Positions 15,786 to 24,291 of a DNA stretch of 64,000 nt are shown here, piece by piece (within the stretch, counting starts at the first letter, position 1; each line of letters opens with the position of its first letter). Both the position numbers and the translations under genes were made by a program. The DNA comes from Rubrivivax sp. Lineage in GTDB: Bacteria; Pseudomonadota; Gammaproteobacteria; Burkholderiales; Burkholderiaceae_C. A model generated the notes under the pieces. It was given only the letters and a program-made list of their open reading frames with translations, did no database searches and was not told the origin of the DNA. Location of the stretch: contig JADCGP010000019.1 of NCBI GenBank assembly GCA_020248915.1, positions 1-64,000 on the forward strand. The letters run 5' to 3'.

Positions 15786-18380
15786 ATGGCATTTAAGAAG
15801 CCGACTACCCACGCTGCCGTTCCAGAAAGTCCCGACCGGCTGTTCCGCGATCTCCCACGACGCAAGCACGCAAGCTTGTTCGATCATCAGGGCCAGGTGC
15901 TGCGCAACTACGTCGCACAGGCACTGGATGCGCCGGATGTAGCGCTTCAACTGCCAACGGGCAGCGGCAAGACATTGGTTGGTCTCCTGCTTGCCGAGTG
16001 GCGGCGGCGCAAGTTTCGCGAACGCATCGTCTACCTCTGTCCTACCCGGCAACTCGTTCACCAGGTCGCTGAGGAAGCGTCGTCGAAGTATGGTCTGACC
16101 GTTGAGCCTTTCACGGGAAAGATCAAGAACTACGCCCCGGAGGCAAAGACTGCGTACCAGGACGGCGACCGCGTGGCCGTTACAACGTACAACAGCCTCT
16201 TCAATACCAACCCGTTCTTCGACAACCCGGACATCATCATTATTGATGATGCTCACGCCGCCGAAAACTACATGGCAAGCCAGTGGACCTTGCGCGTGAG
16301 CCGGTTCGAACCGGATGACGAAGCGCTGTTCACTGCCATGGCAAGCGTGCTCAAGGCAGTGCTTCCGCCGCACAACTACACCCGCCTGACCGGAGACTGG
16401 CAAGGCGTCGACGACATTAGTTGGGTCGACAAGATTCCTGGCCACCTGCTGACCGAAATCGCGGCCGAACTGCGGGCCAACATCACCGCGAACGTCGGAG
16501 ATTCGGCTCATCGCTATGCGTGGCGCATGCTGGCCAACCACCTCCATGCATGCCAGCTGTATGTCTCGTCCAGCGAGATCATGCTGCGACCACTGATCCC
16601 TCCGACTTGGTCCCACGGTCCGTTTGCCGGCGCAAAACAGCGGATCTTCATGTCCGCCACGCTGGGGGCAGGTGGAGACCTCGAGCGACTCACCGGACGC
16701 CCCCGGATTAAGCGCCTCCCCATCCCAGAAGGGTGGGACCGGCAAGGCATCGGAAGGCGCTTTTTCATGTTTCCGGAAAAATCACTCACCGAAGATCAAA
16801 CGCTGCAGTTGCGGCGCGACCTGATGCGCAAGGCCTGTCGAAGCCTCGTGCTGACTCCCAACAAGCTGGACGCCGAGGCAGTGAGCAGGGACGTGGCGGA
16901 ACATCTGAAGTACCCGGTGTTCACGGCCGACGATCTTGAGGTCAGCAAGACCGGCTTCACCAGTTCTGCTCATGCGGTCGCCGTGATCGCAAACCGCTAC
17001 GACGGCATAGACTTTCCTGATGACGACTGCAGGCTGCTCTTTGTGGAGGGCCTGTCCCGGACCACCAATCTGCAAGAACGTTTTCTCATCAACCGCATGG
17101 GAGCGAACCTGCTGTTCAATGAGCGTATCCAGACGCGCGTGCTGCAGGCTATCGGACGCTGCACGCGCGGCTTGAACGACTACTCGGCTGTCGTGATCAC
17201 CGGCGACGAACTGCCGGCCTACCTGACCGATCGCAAGCGTCGGGCGTTCTTCCATCCTGAACTGCAGGCCGAGTTGGAATTCGGGGTCGACCAGTCGACC
17301 AGGGTCAAGGCGCAGGACTTACTCGACAACTTCGCCATCTTCCTAGACCACGAGGAGGACTGGGAAGAAGCAAACCAGGGCATCCTCGATGCGCGCGAAG
17401 CTGCGGCGCAGGCCAAGTTCCCCGCCATGGATCAGTTGGAGGCGGTCGTAGCTCAGGAGATTGCGTGGCAGACAGCCATGTGGAACGAGGACTACACCAA
17501 GGCCTACGATGCTGCGCGCGATGTCCTAGGCGGTCTCACCGACCCAGCCTTGCGCGGCTACCGCGCGCTTTGGCACTACTTGGCTGGCACTTCGGCCGAG
17601 GCAGCTGCCGCCGCAGGGGAAGCAGGTTTCGACGCGCATGCACGCACCCAGTACCGTAAGGCTAAGGAGGCCGCCGCCGGCATTCCCTGGCTCATCGGGC
17701 TGGCCCGCGGCGGCGCAGCAGCAACGCCAACACCCGAAGAAGTCGGCCACGGTACGCTGCTGCTGCAGGTTGAGCAATTGGAAGCACAACTCGTCAAGCT
17801 GGGCACGCTACACAACCGCGAGTTCTCTGCTCGCGAGAACGCAATCCGCGAGGGCCTAAAGGACGGCAAGACTTTCGAGCAAGCCCAAGTTCTACTGGGT
17901 GAGCACCTGGGCTTCAATGCGGGCAAGCGGGAGGACGACGCATCCCCTGACCCTTGGTGGATAGTCGGCAACATAGCGCTGGTCTTTGAGGATCATGCAA
18001 ACGCTAAGGGTGAAACGTCCGTGATCGACGCCACCAAGGCGCGCCAAGCCGCTTCGCATCCCGATTGGATGCGGGAACATGTGCCAGCATCAGCCGGCGC
18101 GCAGATTCAACCGGTCCTGGTCACGCCGGCGAAGAAGGCTAAGGACGGAGCGATGCCACACTTGGGCCGCGTCGCTCATTGGGACCTTGACGACTTCCGG
18201 CGTTGGGCGGACCAGGCGCTAGTCACCGTCCGAGACCTCCGCAGGGATTTCCACGAGCCCGGCGATCTCGCTTGGCGGGCGCAGGCAGCCCAGGCGCTCA
18301 GTGACAGCCGTGCTGACGCGCCAGGTCTCTTTGCATGGCTGGCCGCACGGCCGGCTCGAGAGCACCTGACCAGCATCTGA
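15786..18380 (+). CDS. DEAD/DEAH-box SF2 helicase, XPD/DinG-like C-terminus (defence-type cargo)
   Basis: 864 residues. The Q-like motif LFDHQ, Walker A LPTGSGKT (56-63), CPTRQL (85-90), the DEAD-box variant DDAH (154-157), a helicase-C domain with FVEGLSRTTNLQERFLINRMGA, and motif VI QAIGRCTR (454-461) define an SF2 helicase. From about 500 onward there is a long helical C-terminal region with TPR-like patterns and no nuclease motif. Base composition is less GC-rich than in the backbone genes, suggesting later acquisition. It stands alone on the plus strand, convergent with the ABC-three-component operon. Phage defence is inferred from context; it could act alone or with that operon. Confidence 0.75.
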   Translation: MAFKKPTTHAAVPESPDRLFRDLPRRKHASLFDHQGQVLRNYVAQALDAPDVALQLPTGSGKTLVGLLLAEWRRRKFRERIVYLCPTRQLVHQVAEEASSKYGLTVEPFTGKIKNYAPEAKTAYQDGDRVAVTTYNSLFNTNPFFDNPDIIIIDDAHAAENYMASQWTLRVSRFEPDDEALFTAMASVLKAVLPPHNYTRLTGDWQGVDDISWVDKIPGHLLTEIAAELRANITANVGDSAHRYAWRMLANHLHACQLYVSSSEIMLRPLIPPTWSHGPFAGAKQRIFMSATLGAGGDLERLTGRPRIKRLPIPEGWDRQGIGRRFFMFPEKSLTEDQTLQLRRDLMRKACRSLVLTPNKLDAEAVSRDVAEHLKYPVFTADDLEVSKTGFTSSAHAVAVIANRYDGIDFPDDDCRLLFVEGLSRTTNLQERFLINRMGANLLFNERIQTRVLQAIGRCTRGLNDYSAVVITGDELPAYLTDRKRRAFFHPELQAELEFGVDQSTRVKAQDLLDNFAIFLDHEEDWEEANQGILDAREAAAQAKFPAMDQLEAVVAQEIAWQTAMWNEDYTKAYDAARDVLGGLTDPALRGYRALWHYLAGTSAEAAAAAGEAGFDAHARTQYRKAKEAAAGIPWLIGLARGGAAATPTPEEVGHGTLLLQVEQLEAQLVKLGTLHNREFSARENAIREGLKDGKTFEQAQVLLGEHLGFNAGKREDDASPDPWWIVGNIALVFEDHANAKGETSVIDATKARQAASHPDWMREHVPASAGAQIQPVLVTPAKKAKDGAMPHLGRVAHWDLDDFRRWADQALVTVRDLRRDFHEPGDLAWRAQAAQALSDSRADAPGLFAWLAARPAREHLTSI

Positions 18381-18604
18381 CCGGACTACCTCGAGAATGG
18401 CATGCAGCAGGTCCATCGAGCGTCTGCAGCGTATCCGTCCTCGAGGTCTTTCTGAAACTGCAATGCCTTGGCGTTTCCCATACGGGCTCGCAGGGAACGC
18501 GTGCCATCCGTTCACAGGCACCCGAGCCGGCGACCGCGATAGACGGATGGATCAAGATCGCAGGCGTACATCAACCCTCCCAACACAGCTGTTGTCGACA
18601 AATT

Positions 18605-18627
18605 GCGCGGCCATGAGTTGGCCGCGC
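18605..18627. terminator. 9-bp hairpin between convergent units
   Basis: GCGCGGCCA (18605-18613) and TGGCCGCGC (18619-18627) pair perfectly with a 5-base loop, three bases beyond the stop of the leftward operon. On the minus strand it is followed by AATTTGTC. It likely ends the ABC-three-component transcript and possibly also the helicase transcript. Confidence 0.6.
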
Positions 18628-18630
18628 CGG

Positions 18631-20616
18631 TTAGCTGACGCTTAGCCATTCCATGGGAACCAGCTTGACCCCGTTGCGCCACTCTGGAAGACCGACAACA
18701 CCAGCGACATCGCCCCAGACATCCTGCGACGCGTGGTCGAGCACGATGAGCTGCAGTTGTCCTTTGGCGCCCAGCACCACCTTGCCCATGACATCGAAAG
18801 CCATACGGACGGCGTCAACGTCCTCGTCGCGTAGGCGCGGTTCCTCCTCGTCTACTTCCTCTTCTTCAACTCGCGTCACCACTCGTTTGGGGAAATACAC
18901 CTGGCTCGGTTGGTCCAGCACAAGCAAGGCAGGGACAGGGCTGTTGCGCTGCGCGAGGAAGTATTGGTGAAGCGCCAAGAGTATTGCTAGGTGGTAGGCC
19001 AGCCAGTTGGAACCGCTACCGATTTCTGATAGGTAGTCATCTCGATCTGCGCCATGTACCTTTATCGTTAGGTCGTTGATCTCCAGGGAGATTGGATCGT
19101 TCGGACTCTCGACATCGAGCAACGGCAGCAGCCTGCCCGCATTGGCGTTGATTGCAGCCAGAACTCTGCGCTTGCGCGACTCGACGTCCTGTTCGCGCAG
19201 TTCGCCCTCCAATTGATGCACCAGTTCCCGTAATCGAGCCACCTCCTCGACTAACTCGCTGTCACTGCCCAAGCGCCGATGAAGATCAAGAGCCGCCTCA
19301 AGGTTACCGACAAATCGCTCGGCACGCTGAGCCGCGAACTGACGCTGCCGCGCCTCGTCGGAACGTCCCGATAAGGCACGCTTTCTGATCTGCACAGACC
19401 GTAGCCTCTCCGTGGTCTGGCCAATCTCTGTGGTCACGCGCTGCAGTTCCCGATCGAATGCGGCCGGCACTTCCTTGTCGACACCTGCCTCGGCCTCGAC
19501 TTCACGCAGTCGCGCAGACAAGGCGTGGAGCTTCGCCTTTGCAGAGTCGGTGTGGCTGCCGCACATGGGGCAGTCGGCATGGTCATCCGTATGCTCGATC
19601 AGCCAACTCGAGAGCTGCAAGCGCCCGCGCTGGAGCGTGATCGCGGCATCGTACTGATCGGCGCCGGCTCGCATGCGATTCATTTCCTCGAGCCGGTGCC
19701 GCAAGGTAGTTAGCTCACGGGAAACCTCACGCTCCTCGACGTTGAGTCCGCTGAGCTCGGTCATCGCGTCGGAGATTGTGGACGTGCTCACCGCAAGTGT
19801 CAGGTCCGTCCTGGCCACCACTTCCTCGAGGCGCTCGATCATCTGTCCCCGCGATAGCTCTTGCTCCGGTCGTTCCGTCAGCCCAAGCTCCTGCGCTTCG
19901 CCGAACTTGGCCTCCAGATCGGCGAGCCAGCGTGCCGATACATCTCTCGCGTCCTTCAGCTCCCGCTCTTTGCGCCGCAACTCCTGACGAGCACGTCCGA
20001 GCTCAAACTGCTTCGCCATGAGGGCAGGCGTCACTGCACCCAAAACGTAGGGGAAGATCTTCCGCAGCTTTTCACGGTGCTCGTAGGTGTTGGCCTTGAA
20101 GAACAAGACGTCCGGGTTGGCAACCACGTTCTGCGGCTGGAACATGAACGCTGCCAGATCACGGAAGCTTGGGCGCCCATCGAAACCCGTCGAGTCATCT
20201 CCACCCGAGAAGTCCAGTTTGGACAGGCCCGCTAGTTCGTCGAGCAGTCGCTTCACGGCATCAGCGTTGATGTTCTTGGCGACGCGATGAGGAATTTCGG
20301 TGATCCGATCTGCTTCCAGTAAGAACATGTCGTCCGTACTGCGCTGAGCACCAGGCTCCCGGCGGGCAAGCAGCTTGTCTCCCTGCGCGGTGGCTACGAC
20401 AACGCCAAACCACTCGCAGTGCTTGCGAATGGTGTTAACTGGAATGGCGCAGGTCCCGGCCCCCATACAGTAGTCCATGATGGGAATGACGGCCGACTTG
20501 CCCGTGCGCGACGCGCCGCTGATGACGTTGACCTTTCCGAGCTCGAACGGAAGCCGTCTGGGCTTGAACTCAGCATTGCGCGGCCAAAGTACGATCTCGC
20601 GGACCTGCAGGAACAT
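18631..20616 (-). CDS. ABC-three-component system ATPase, DUF3732, Rad50/SMC-like
   Basis: 661 residues from the ATG at 20616, which overlaps the previous stop as TAATG. Walker A is GASRTGKS (34-41). Coiled-coil arms (about 200-345 and 360-490) flank a zinc-hook-like CPMC (349-352). An ABC signature EIGSGSN (531-537) is followed by Walker B LVLDQPSQ (565-572). This matches DUF3732, the Rad50-like ATPase of ABC-three-component (ABC-3C) conflict systems. A short Glu-rich insertion (EEEEVDEEE) follows Walker B. It would sense invading DNA or a replication intermediate and license the nuclease-like partner encoded upstream; this mechanism is inferred from the family's relation to Rad50. Confidence 0.85.
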   Translation of the reverse strand: MFLQVREIVLWPRNAEFKPRRLPFELGKVNVISGASRTGKSAVIPIMDYCMGAGTCAIPVNTIRKHCEWFGVVVATAQGDKLLARREPGAQRSTDDMFLLEADRITEIPHRVAKNINADAVKRLLDELAGLSKLDFSGGDDSTGFDGRPSFRDLAAFMFQPQNVVANPDVLFFKANTYEHREKLRKIFPYVLGAVTPALMAKQFELGRARQELRRKERELKDARDVSARWLADLEAKFGEAQELGLTERPEQELSRGQMIERLEEVVARTDLTLAVSTSTISDAMTELSGLNVEEREVSRELTTLRHRLEEMNRMRAGADQYDAAITLQRGRLQLSSWLIEHTDDHADCPMCGSHTDSAKAKLHALSARLREVEAEAGVDKEVPAAFDRELQRVTTEIGQTTERLRSVQIRKRALSGRSDEARQRQFAAQRAERFVGNLEAALDLHRRLGSDSELVEEVARLRELVHQLEGELREQDVESRKRRVLAAINANAGRLLPLLDVESPNDPISLEINDLTIKVHGADRDDYLSEIGSGSNWLAYHLAILLALHQYFLAQRNSPVPALLVLDQPSQVYFPKRVVTRVEEEEVDEEEPRLRDEDVDAVRMAFDVMGKVVLGAKGQLQLIVLDHASQDVWGDVAGVVGLPEWRNGVKLVPMEWLSVS

Positions 20617-21110
20617 TAGAGCTTCACCTTCAGCGTTGTTGTCACCTCGTGCAGCGTCAGCTGACCGCACCACTTGCCGAGCTTCTCCGCATCCATCAGG
20701 AGCTGCTTCACTTCGTCGGGCATCGCTCGTGCCTTGGTACGCGACAGCGGGATGACATCTCCCGCATCGGACAGGTAGATCAGCCGCCCGGCGGACGCCA
20801 GCTCGATCGACTGAAGGCTTAGGCGACGCCAGCGAACCGCACGACCGTGGATCTGAAGCAGGACGTCTTGCTTGGAGACAGCGGAGTCACCGAACTTGGC
20901 GGCGTAAGCGCGAAGCCCGGACGCTGATCGCGTGCGCCTAAGAAGCTCTGCCGTCGACTGATGCAAGACGATAGGAAGTACCAGGAAGAGCAGTGGCAAG
21001 CGTGGAGCGTCACTGTCGGGGTGCGACTCGACGAAGCCGCAGCAAAAGCGCCAAAGAACGGCAGCCCCCAAAGCGGGGTTCTGAACGTTCTGCGCCTCCC
21101 GCGCCAGCAT
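20616..21110 (-). CDS. ABC-three-component system middle component
   Basis: 164 residues from the ATG at 21110, two bases after the stop of the upstream gene; an earlier start would overlap that gene more. It is a small helical protein: QNPALGAAVLWRFCCGF, LPLLFLVLPIVLHQSTAELLRRTRSASGLRAYAAKF, SLQSIELASAGRLI. It ends in a short beta region before VTTTLKVKL. The central 'lpl.fLvLPivlh....e.L......sgLr....kf' pattern is the signature of ABC-3C middle components, which bridge the ATPase and the effector. It has no enzymatic motif. Coupling on both sides shows that the three genes act as one unit. Confidence 0.75.
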   Translation of the reverse strand: MLAREAQNVQNPALGAAVLWRFCCGFVESHPDSDAPRLPLLFLVLPIVLHQSTAELLRRTRSASGLRAYAAKFGDSAVSKQDVLLQIHGRAVRWRRLSLQSIELASAGRLIYLSDAGDVIPLSRTKARAMPDEVKQLLMDAEKLGKWCGQLTLHEVTTTLKVKL

Positions 21111-21112
21111 CG

Positions 21113-22324
21113 TCAGGCTGCCCTCTTGACCTTGAGCTTCTGCTCGTAGGTGGGGTGCCAACCGATCGACATGTCGTCGGCCAAGCGATGCAAGCAGCCT
21201 GGGATGAAATGGTCTGGCGGCTCCATGGCCTGCACAGGCACGTCGAGCTGCATGCAGTCGGAATACAGCGCCTGCCCTTGAAGATCTTCCGCCTTACCCA
21301 CGTGCTGGATGCTTCCTGCGCGCCGCTTGTTTTTCCAGTTGCGCTTCAGGACCGAATCCAGATCGTCAAACGATGTCTCGTCCACTTCGCCTCGCACGGC
21401 CCATTCCGTCCGGTCTGCCGCGGCCATCAGGTAGTCGCTAACAGCCTCCAACTTGTCCTCGAACGACAGGCCGATGATCTCCAACTGCTGTACAAACACC
21501 TTTGGCATCAGACCACGGGCCTCCGCCTCGCTGGGCATTCTTGCCCGGCTGAGTAGCACTGTGTCGCGATCGATCTTGCGAACAAAGGCGGCGTACCAGC
21601 CAGCGAATTCGTCGCGACCGATGACTGCCGGCCGCCCGGCTTCAAGCTGCTCGTCCACCCGACGCTTTACGACACCGCACATGTGGTCGGCAATATCCCT
21701 GACCTTGGACGCAGACACTGGGTCACTTCGGATAATGGCTTCGACATCGGCCTGCGGGCTGCCGCTCCCGCAGGTAAGGTGAAAATTTCGGATGATCTGC
21801 GCCACGCGGGCACAGTCGGCGCTGAACACGCGCTCGACATATGGAGCGATGTCTTCGGCCACCTCACTCTTAAGTGGAAAGTCAGGCGCTTCGCCCCACA
21901 GTTCAACTCGCGCCTGAGAGATCGCTGCACGGGCAGCCTCAAGCGAATCGGCATCCGCGAACGATTGAACAATCGCTCCCCCTACTGGGCGGGAGACGTA
22001 TACCTCGAAAATCGTTCTCTCGAGGTCGAGATCCCAGGCGGCCGATGCCTCGATCCAGTTCGACAGGGTTTTCCAGAGCGACTTGGCGCGGTCTGAGACC
22101 GGATTCGCGGTCAGGGCGCTCTTGCTTTGGATCAGGCGAACGCCCTTCTTCGGGTGTTGCTCAGCTACGTCGTCGAGCACCTCCATGCTGCAGAAGCTGC
22201 CCTCAGGCGCCTGCAAGAGCAGTTGTGTGAGCCGCGTGTACTGAAGGCCATAACCCAGAGCCTGCCCCGGCACTTCAGTCTTTCGCTTCCCACGAGGCGA
22301 TCCGTCGCCCTTGGACTTCGCCAT
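21113..22324 (-). CDS. ABC-three-component system effector with nuclease-like N-terminus
   Basis: 403 residues from the ATG at 22324 (GAGGG five bases upstream; two earlier Met codons are possible). The N-terminal about 100 residues, GYGLQYTRLTQLLLQ...SMEVLDDVAEQ...GVRLIQSKSA...SLWKTLSNWIEA, resemble the DUF4297/Cap4-like PD-(D/E)XK fold: Glu48 with Asp51/52, then the Q-x-K signature Gln66-Lys68. The C-terminal about 300 residues are helical and match the conserved C-terminal region of ABC-3C third components. It is first in the leftward operon, divergent from traI. It is likely the toxic arm, cutting DNA when the Rad50-like ATPase is triggered; the nuclease assignment is from motif pattern only. 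Confidence 0.7.
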   Translation of the reverse strand: MAKSKGDGSPRGKRKTEVPGQALGYGLQYTRLTQLLLQAPEGSFCSMEVLDDVAEQHPKKGVRLIQSKSALTANPVSDRAKSLWKTLSNWIEASAAWDLDLERTIFEVYVSRPVGGAIVQSFADADSLEAARAAISQARVELWGEAPDFPLKSEVAEDIAPYVERVFSADCARVAQIIRNFHLTCGSGSPQADVEAIIRSDPVSASKVRDIADHMCGVVKRRVDEQLEAGRPAVIGRDEFAGWYAAFVRKIDRDTVLLSRARMPSEAEARGLMPKVFVQQLEIIGLSFEDKLEAVSDYLMAAADRTEWAVRGEVDETSFDDLDSVLKRNWKNKRRAGSIQHVGKAEDLQGQALYSDCMQLDVPVQAMEPPDHFIPGCLHRLADDMSIGWHPTYEQKLKVKRAA

Positions 22325-22571
22325 GGCCGCCCTCATCAAGTCAGAGGTTTCATCCTACAGGCGAATTGTCGCGCGTGACCCGCAGGCTCGGACCGCCTCA
22401 CCTTCAACTCGCCATCAGCAGAGCGCACGTGGTGCGGTATGTGTGTACTCATTTGCGCTCCCGGTCCACGAGGCGGCTGACCCCGATAACCCGCGACCAG
22501 GCCGCTCCTTTCGCCGCTCACGCCCCTGCCTTTAGTGCCAGCATGGCCGGCAGCACTCGTCTGCCCCCGCC

Positions 22572-24290
22572 ATGCCGTCCCCAGCCTCGCTCGCAGCTTT
22601 CCCGGCCACCGACCCGGGCTTCGCCGCCCTGCCTGTCGCTGACCTGCTCGCATCGGCCGACGACCTCGTCAGCCGCATCCGCCTGTGCTTCGGCCTGTCC
22701 CGCGACGCCTTCGACGCCGAGGTGCAGCCGCTGCTCCAGCGCTATGCCGGCTACGTCCACCTGCTGCCCGCCACCGCCGACAACTACTTCAGCTCACCCG
22801 CCGGCCTGCTGAATCTCGGGCTGGAGGTGGCGTTCTACAGCCTGCAAGGCACCGACGCGCACATCTTCTCCGGACGGTCGACGATCTCGGCGCGCCGCCA
22901 GCTTGAACCGCGCTGGCGCCTGGCCACCTTCATCGGTGGCCTGTGCTGCGAACTGCACCGGGTGCTCAGCCACCTGATCGTGACCGACGAGGCGGGCGGC
23001 GAGTGGCCGCAGTTCCTCGTCCCCCTGGGCGACTGGCTGGCATCGCGCAGTGCCACTCGCTACTTCGTTCGCTGGCGGCCGAACGCCACCGAGTCGCGCG
23101 GCCTGGGCTTGTTCGCGCTTCCCCTGGTCGTCCCTGGAGCCACGCTCCAGTACCTGGCGCAGGACAACAGCGTCATCGTCCCGCACCTCCTGTCCAGCAT
23201 CAGCGGGCAGCCGGTCTACCGTGACCACAACGTCCTCGACGCTCTGGTGCGTCGTTCGCTCGCGCTGGTGATCGATCGGAACCTGCAGGCCAACGCCGAT
23301 CGCTATGGCGTGCCGCAATTCGGCTCTCACCTCGAGCGCTACCTGGTCGACGCGATGCGCCGGCTGACGTCCGGCAGTCCCAGCTGGTTTCCAAATCGGG
23401 AGAAATCGCGGGCCTGGCTGGGGCCTGACGGGCTGTTCCTGCTGTGGCCGCAGGCGGCCCATGATGTTCAGGCACTGCTGGAGGCCGATCAGTTGGCCGG
23501 CATCCCCAAGGCGCCTGAGACGATGCTCGATCTGCTGCTGGAGGCCGGAGTCTTCGCGCGGCAGCCGGACGGCGCCTCGACCTGGTTCGTCTTGCCGCCG
23601 GAGTTGAAGACCGCCGCGGAGGCTGTGAAGCTGGCATCGCCGGCGATCCTGCTGCATGGCGTCGCGCCGCCGGCCGAGCCACTGGCCATCTCGTTGGTCT
23701 GCCCACCTGGCGCCACTCGGACCACCCAGAAGGCGCCAACGACTGCACCGGCGCCAGCTCCCGCACCGCCGCCCGGCACCCAGTTCTCATTGCTCGACGC
23801 GACCGAGGTGGCCACATCACCGGCAGTTCACACATCCCCGCCGCCGCCGGTTTCACATACCCCGGCACCGCCCCCTGCTGCCGTTGCCGACCTGGCAGTC
23901 CCGTCGCCGCCCCCTCCGCCCTCCCCGCCGCCGGCCGCGGCGCCCACCTTCAAGCTGAACGCACCCATGCGCCTGAACCCGGCCGTGCGCGATGCCCTCG
24001 CGGCCATCGTCAACACCCTCAACGGGCCGGGCAACGCAGCGGCCGCCGCGGCCGTCGCGGCCGGCCTGTTCGTGCCGCTGGCTGAACTGGAACGGCGTGG
24101 CGTGCAGCCTGCGCTGGCGAGTCGGGCGCTGGCCGATGTCGGCCTGCTGGTGCATGCCAGGCGGGATGGCCCGGCCACCGTCACGGCCGACTTCCGCGGC
24201 GAGCCGACCATCGGGCTGGTCGTTGCCCCAGCCTGCATCGATGGTTTCGACCTTGCCGCCTTCGAGCCGGCCGCGCACGAGGAGCCCTGA
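22572..24290 (+). CDS. traI: TraI relaxase, MobH type, with degenerate metal-binding motifs
   Basis: 572 residues. The N-terminal TraI_2 domain is recognisable (LLPATADNYFSSPAGLLNLGLEVAFYSL, 64-91; EWPQFLVPLGDWL, 144-156), as is the C-terminal TraI_2_C domain (about 455-560). They are joined by a long Pro-rich linker (about 385-455). MobH relaxases normally have a His cluster before GGL, HsLEv after it, and an HD.GK box. Here the cluster reads NYFSS, the second NLGLEV, and the third LHRVLSH, so most metal ligands are missing. It precedes traD by one base, as in SXT-like elements, and would start transfer by nicking oriT. The degenerate site raises the question of whether it nicks at all. Confidence 0.75.
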   Translation: MPSPASLAAFPATDPGFAALPVADLLASADDLVSRIRLCFGLSRDAFDAEVQPLLQRYAGYVHLLPATADNYFSSPAGLLNLGLEVAFYSLQGTDAHIFSGRSTISARRQLEPRWRLATFIGGLCCELHRVLSHLIVTDEAGGEWPQFLVPLGDWLASRSATRYFVRWRPNATESRGLGLFALPLVVPGATLQYLAQDNSVIVPHLLSSISGQPVYRDHNVLDALVRRSLALVIDRNLQANADRYGVPQFGSHLERYLVDAMRRLTSGSPSWFPNREKSRAWLGPDGLFLLWPQAAHDVQALLEADQLAGIPKAPETMLDLLLEAGVFARQPDGASTWFVLPPELKTAAEAVKLASPAILLHGVAPPAEPLAISLVCPPGATRTTQKAPTTAPAPAPAPPPGTQFSLLDATEVATSPAVHTSPPPPVSHTPAPPPAAVADLAVPSPPPPPSPPPAAAPTFKLNAPMRLNPAVRDALAAIVNTLNGPGNAAAAAAVAAGLFVPLAELERRGVQPALASRALADVGLLVHARRDGPATVTADFRGEPTIGLVVAPACIDGFDLAAFEPAAHEEP

Positions 24291-24291
24291 A

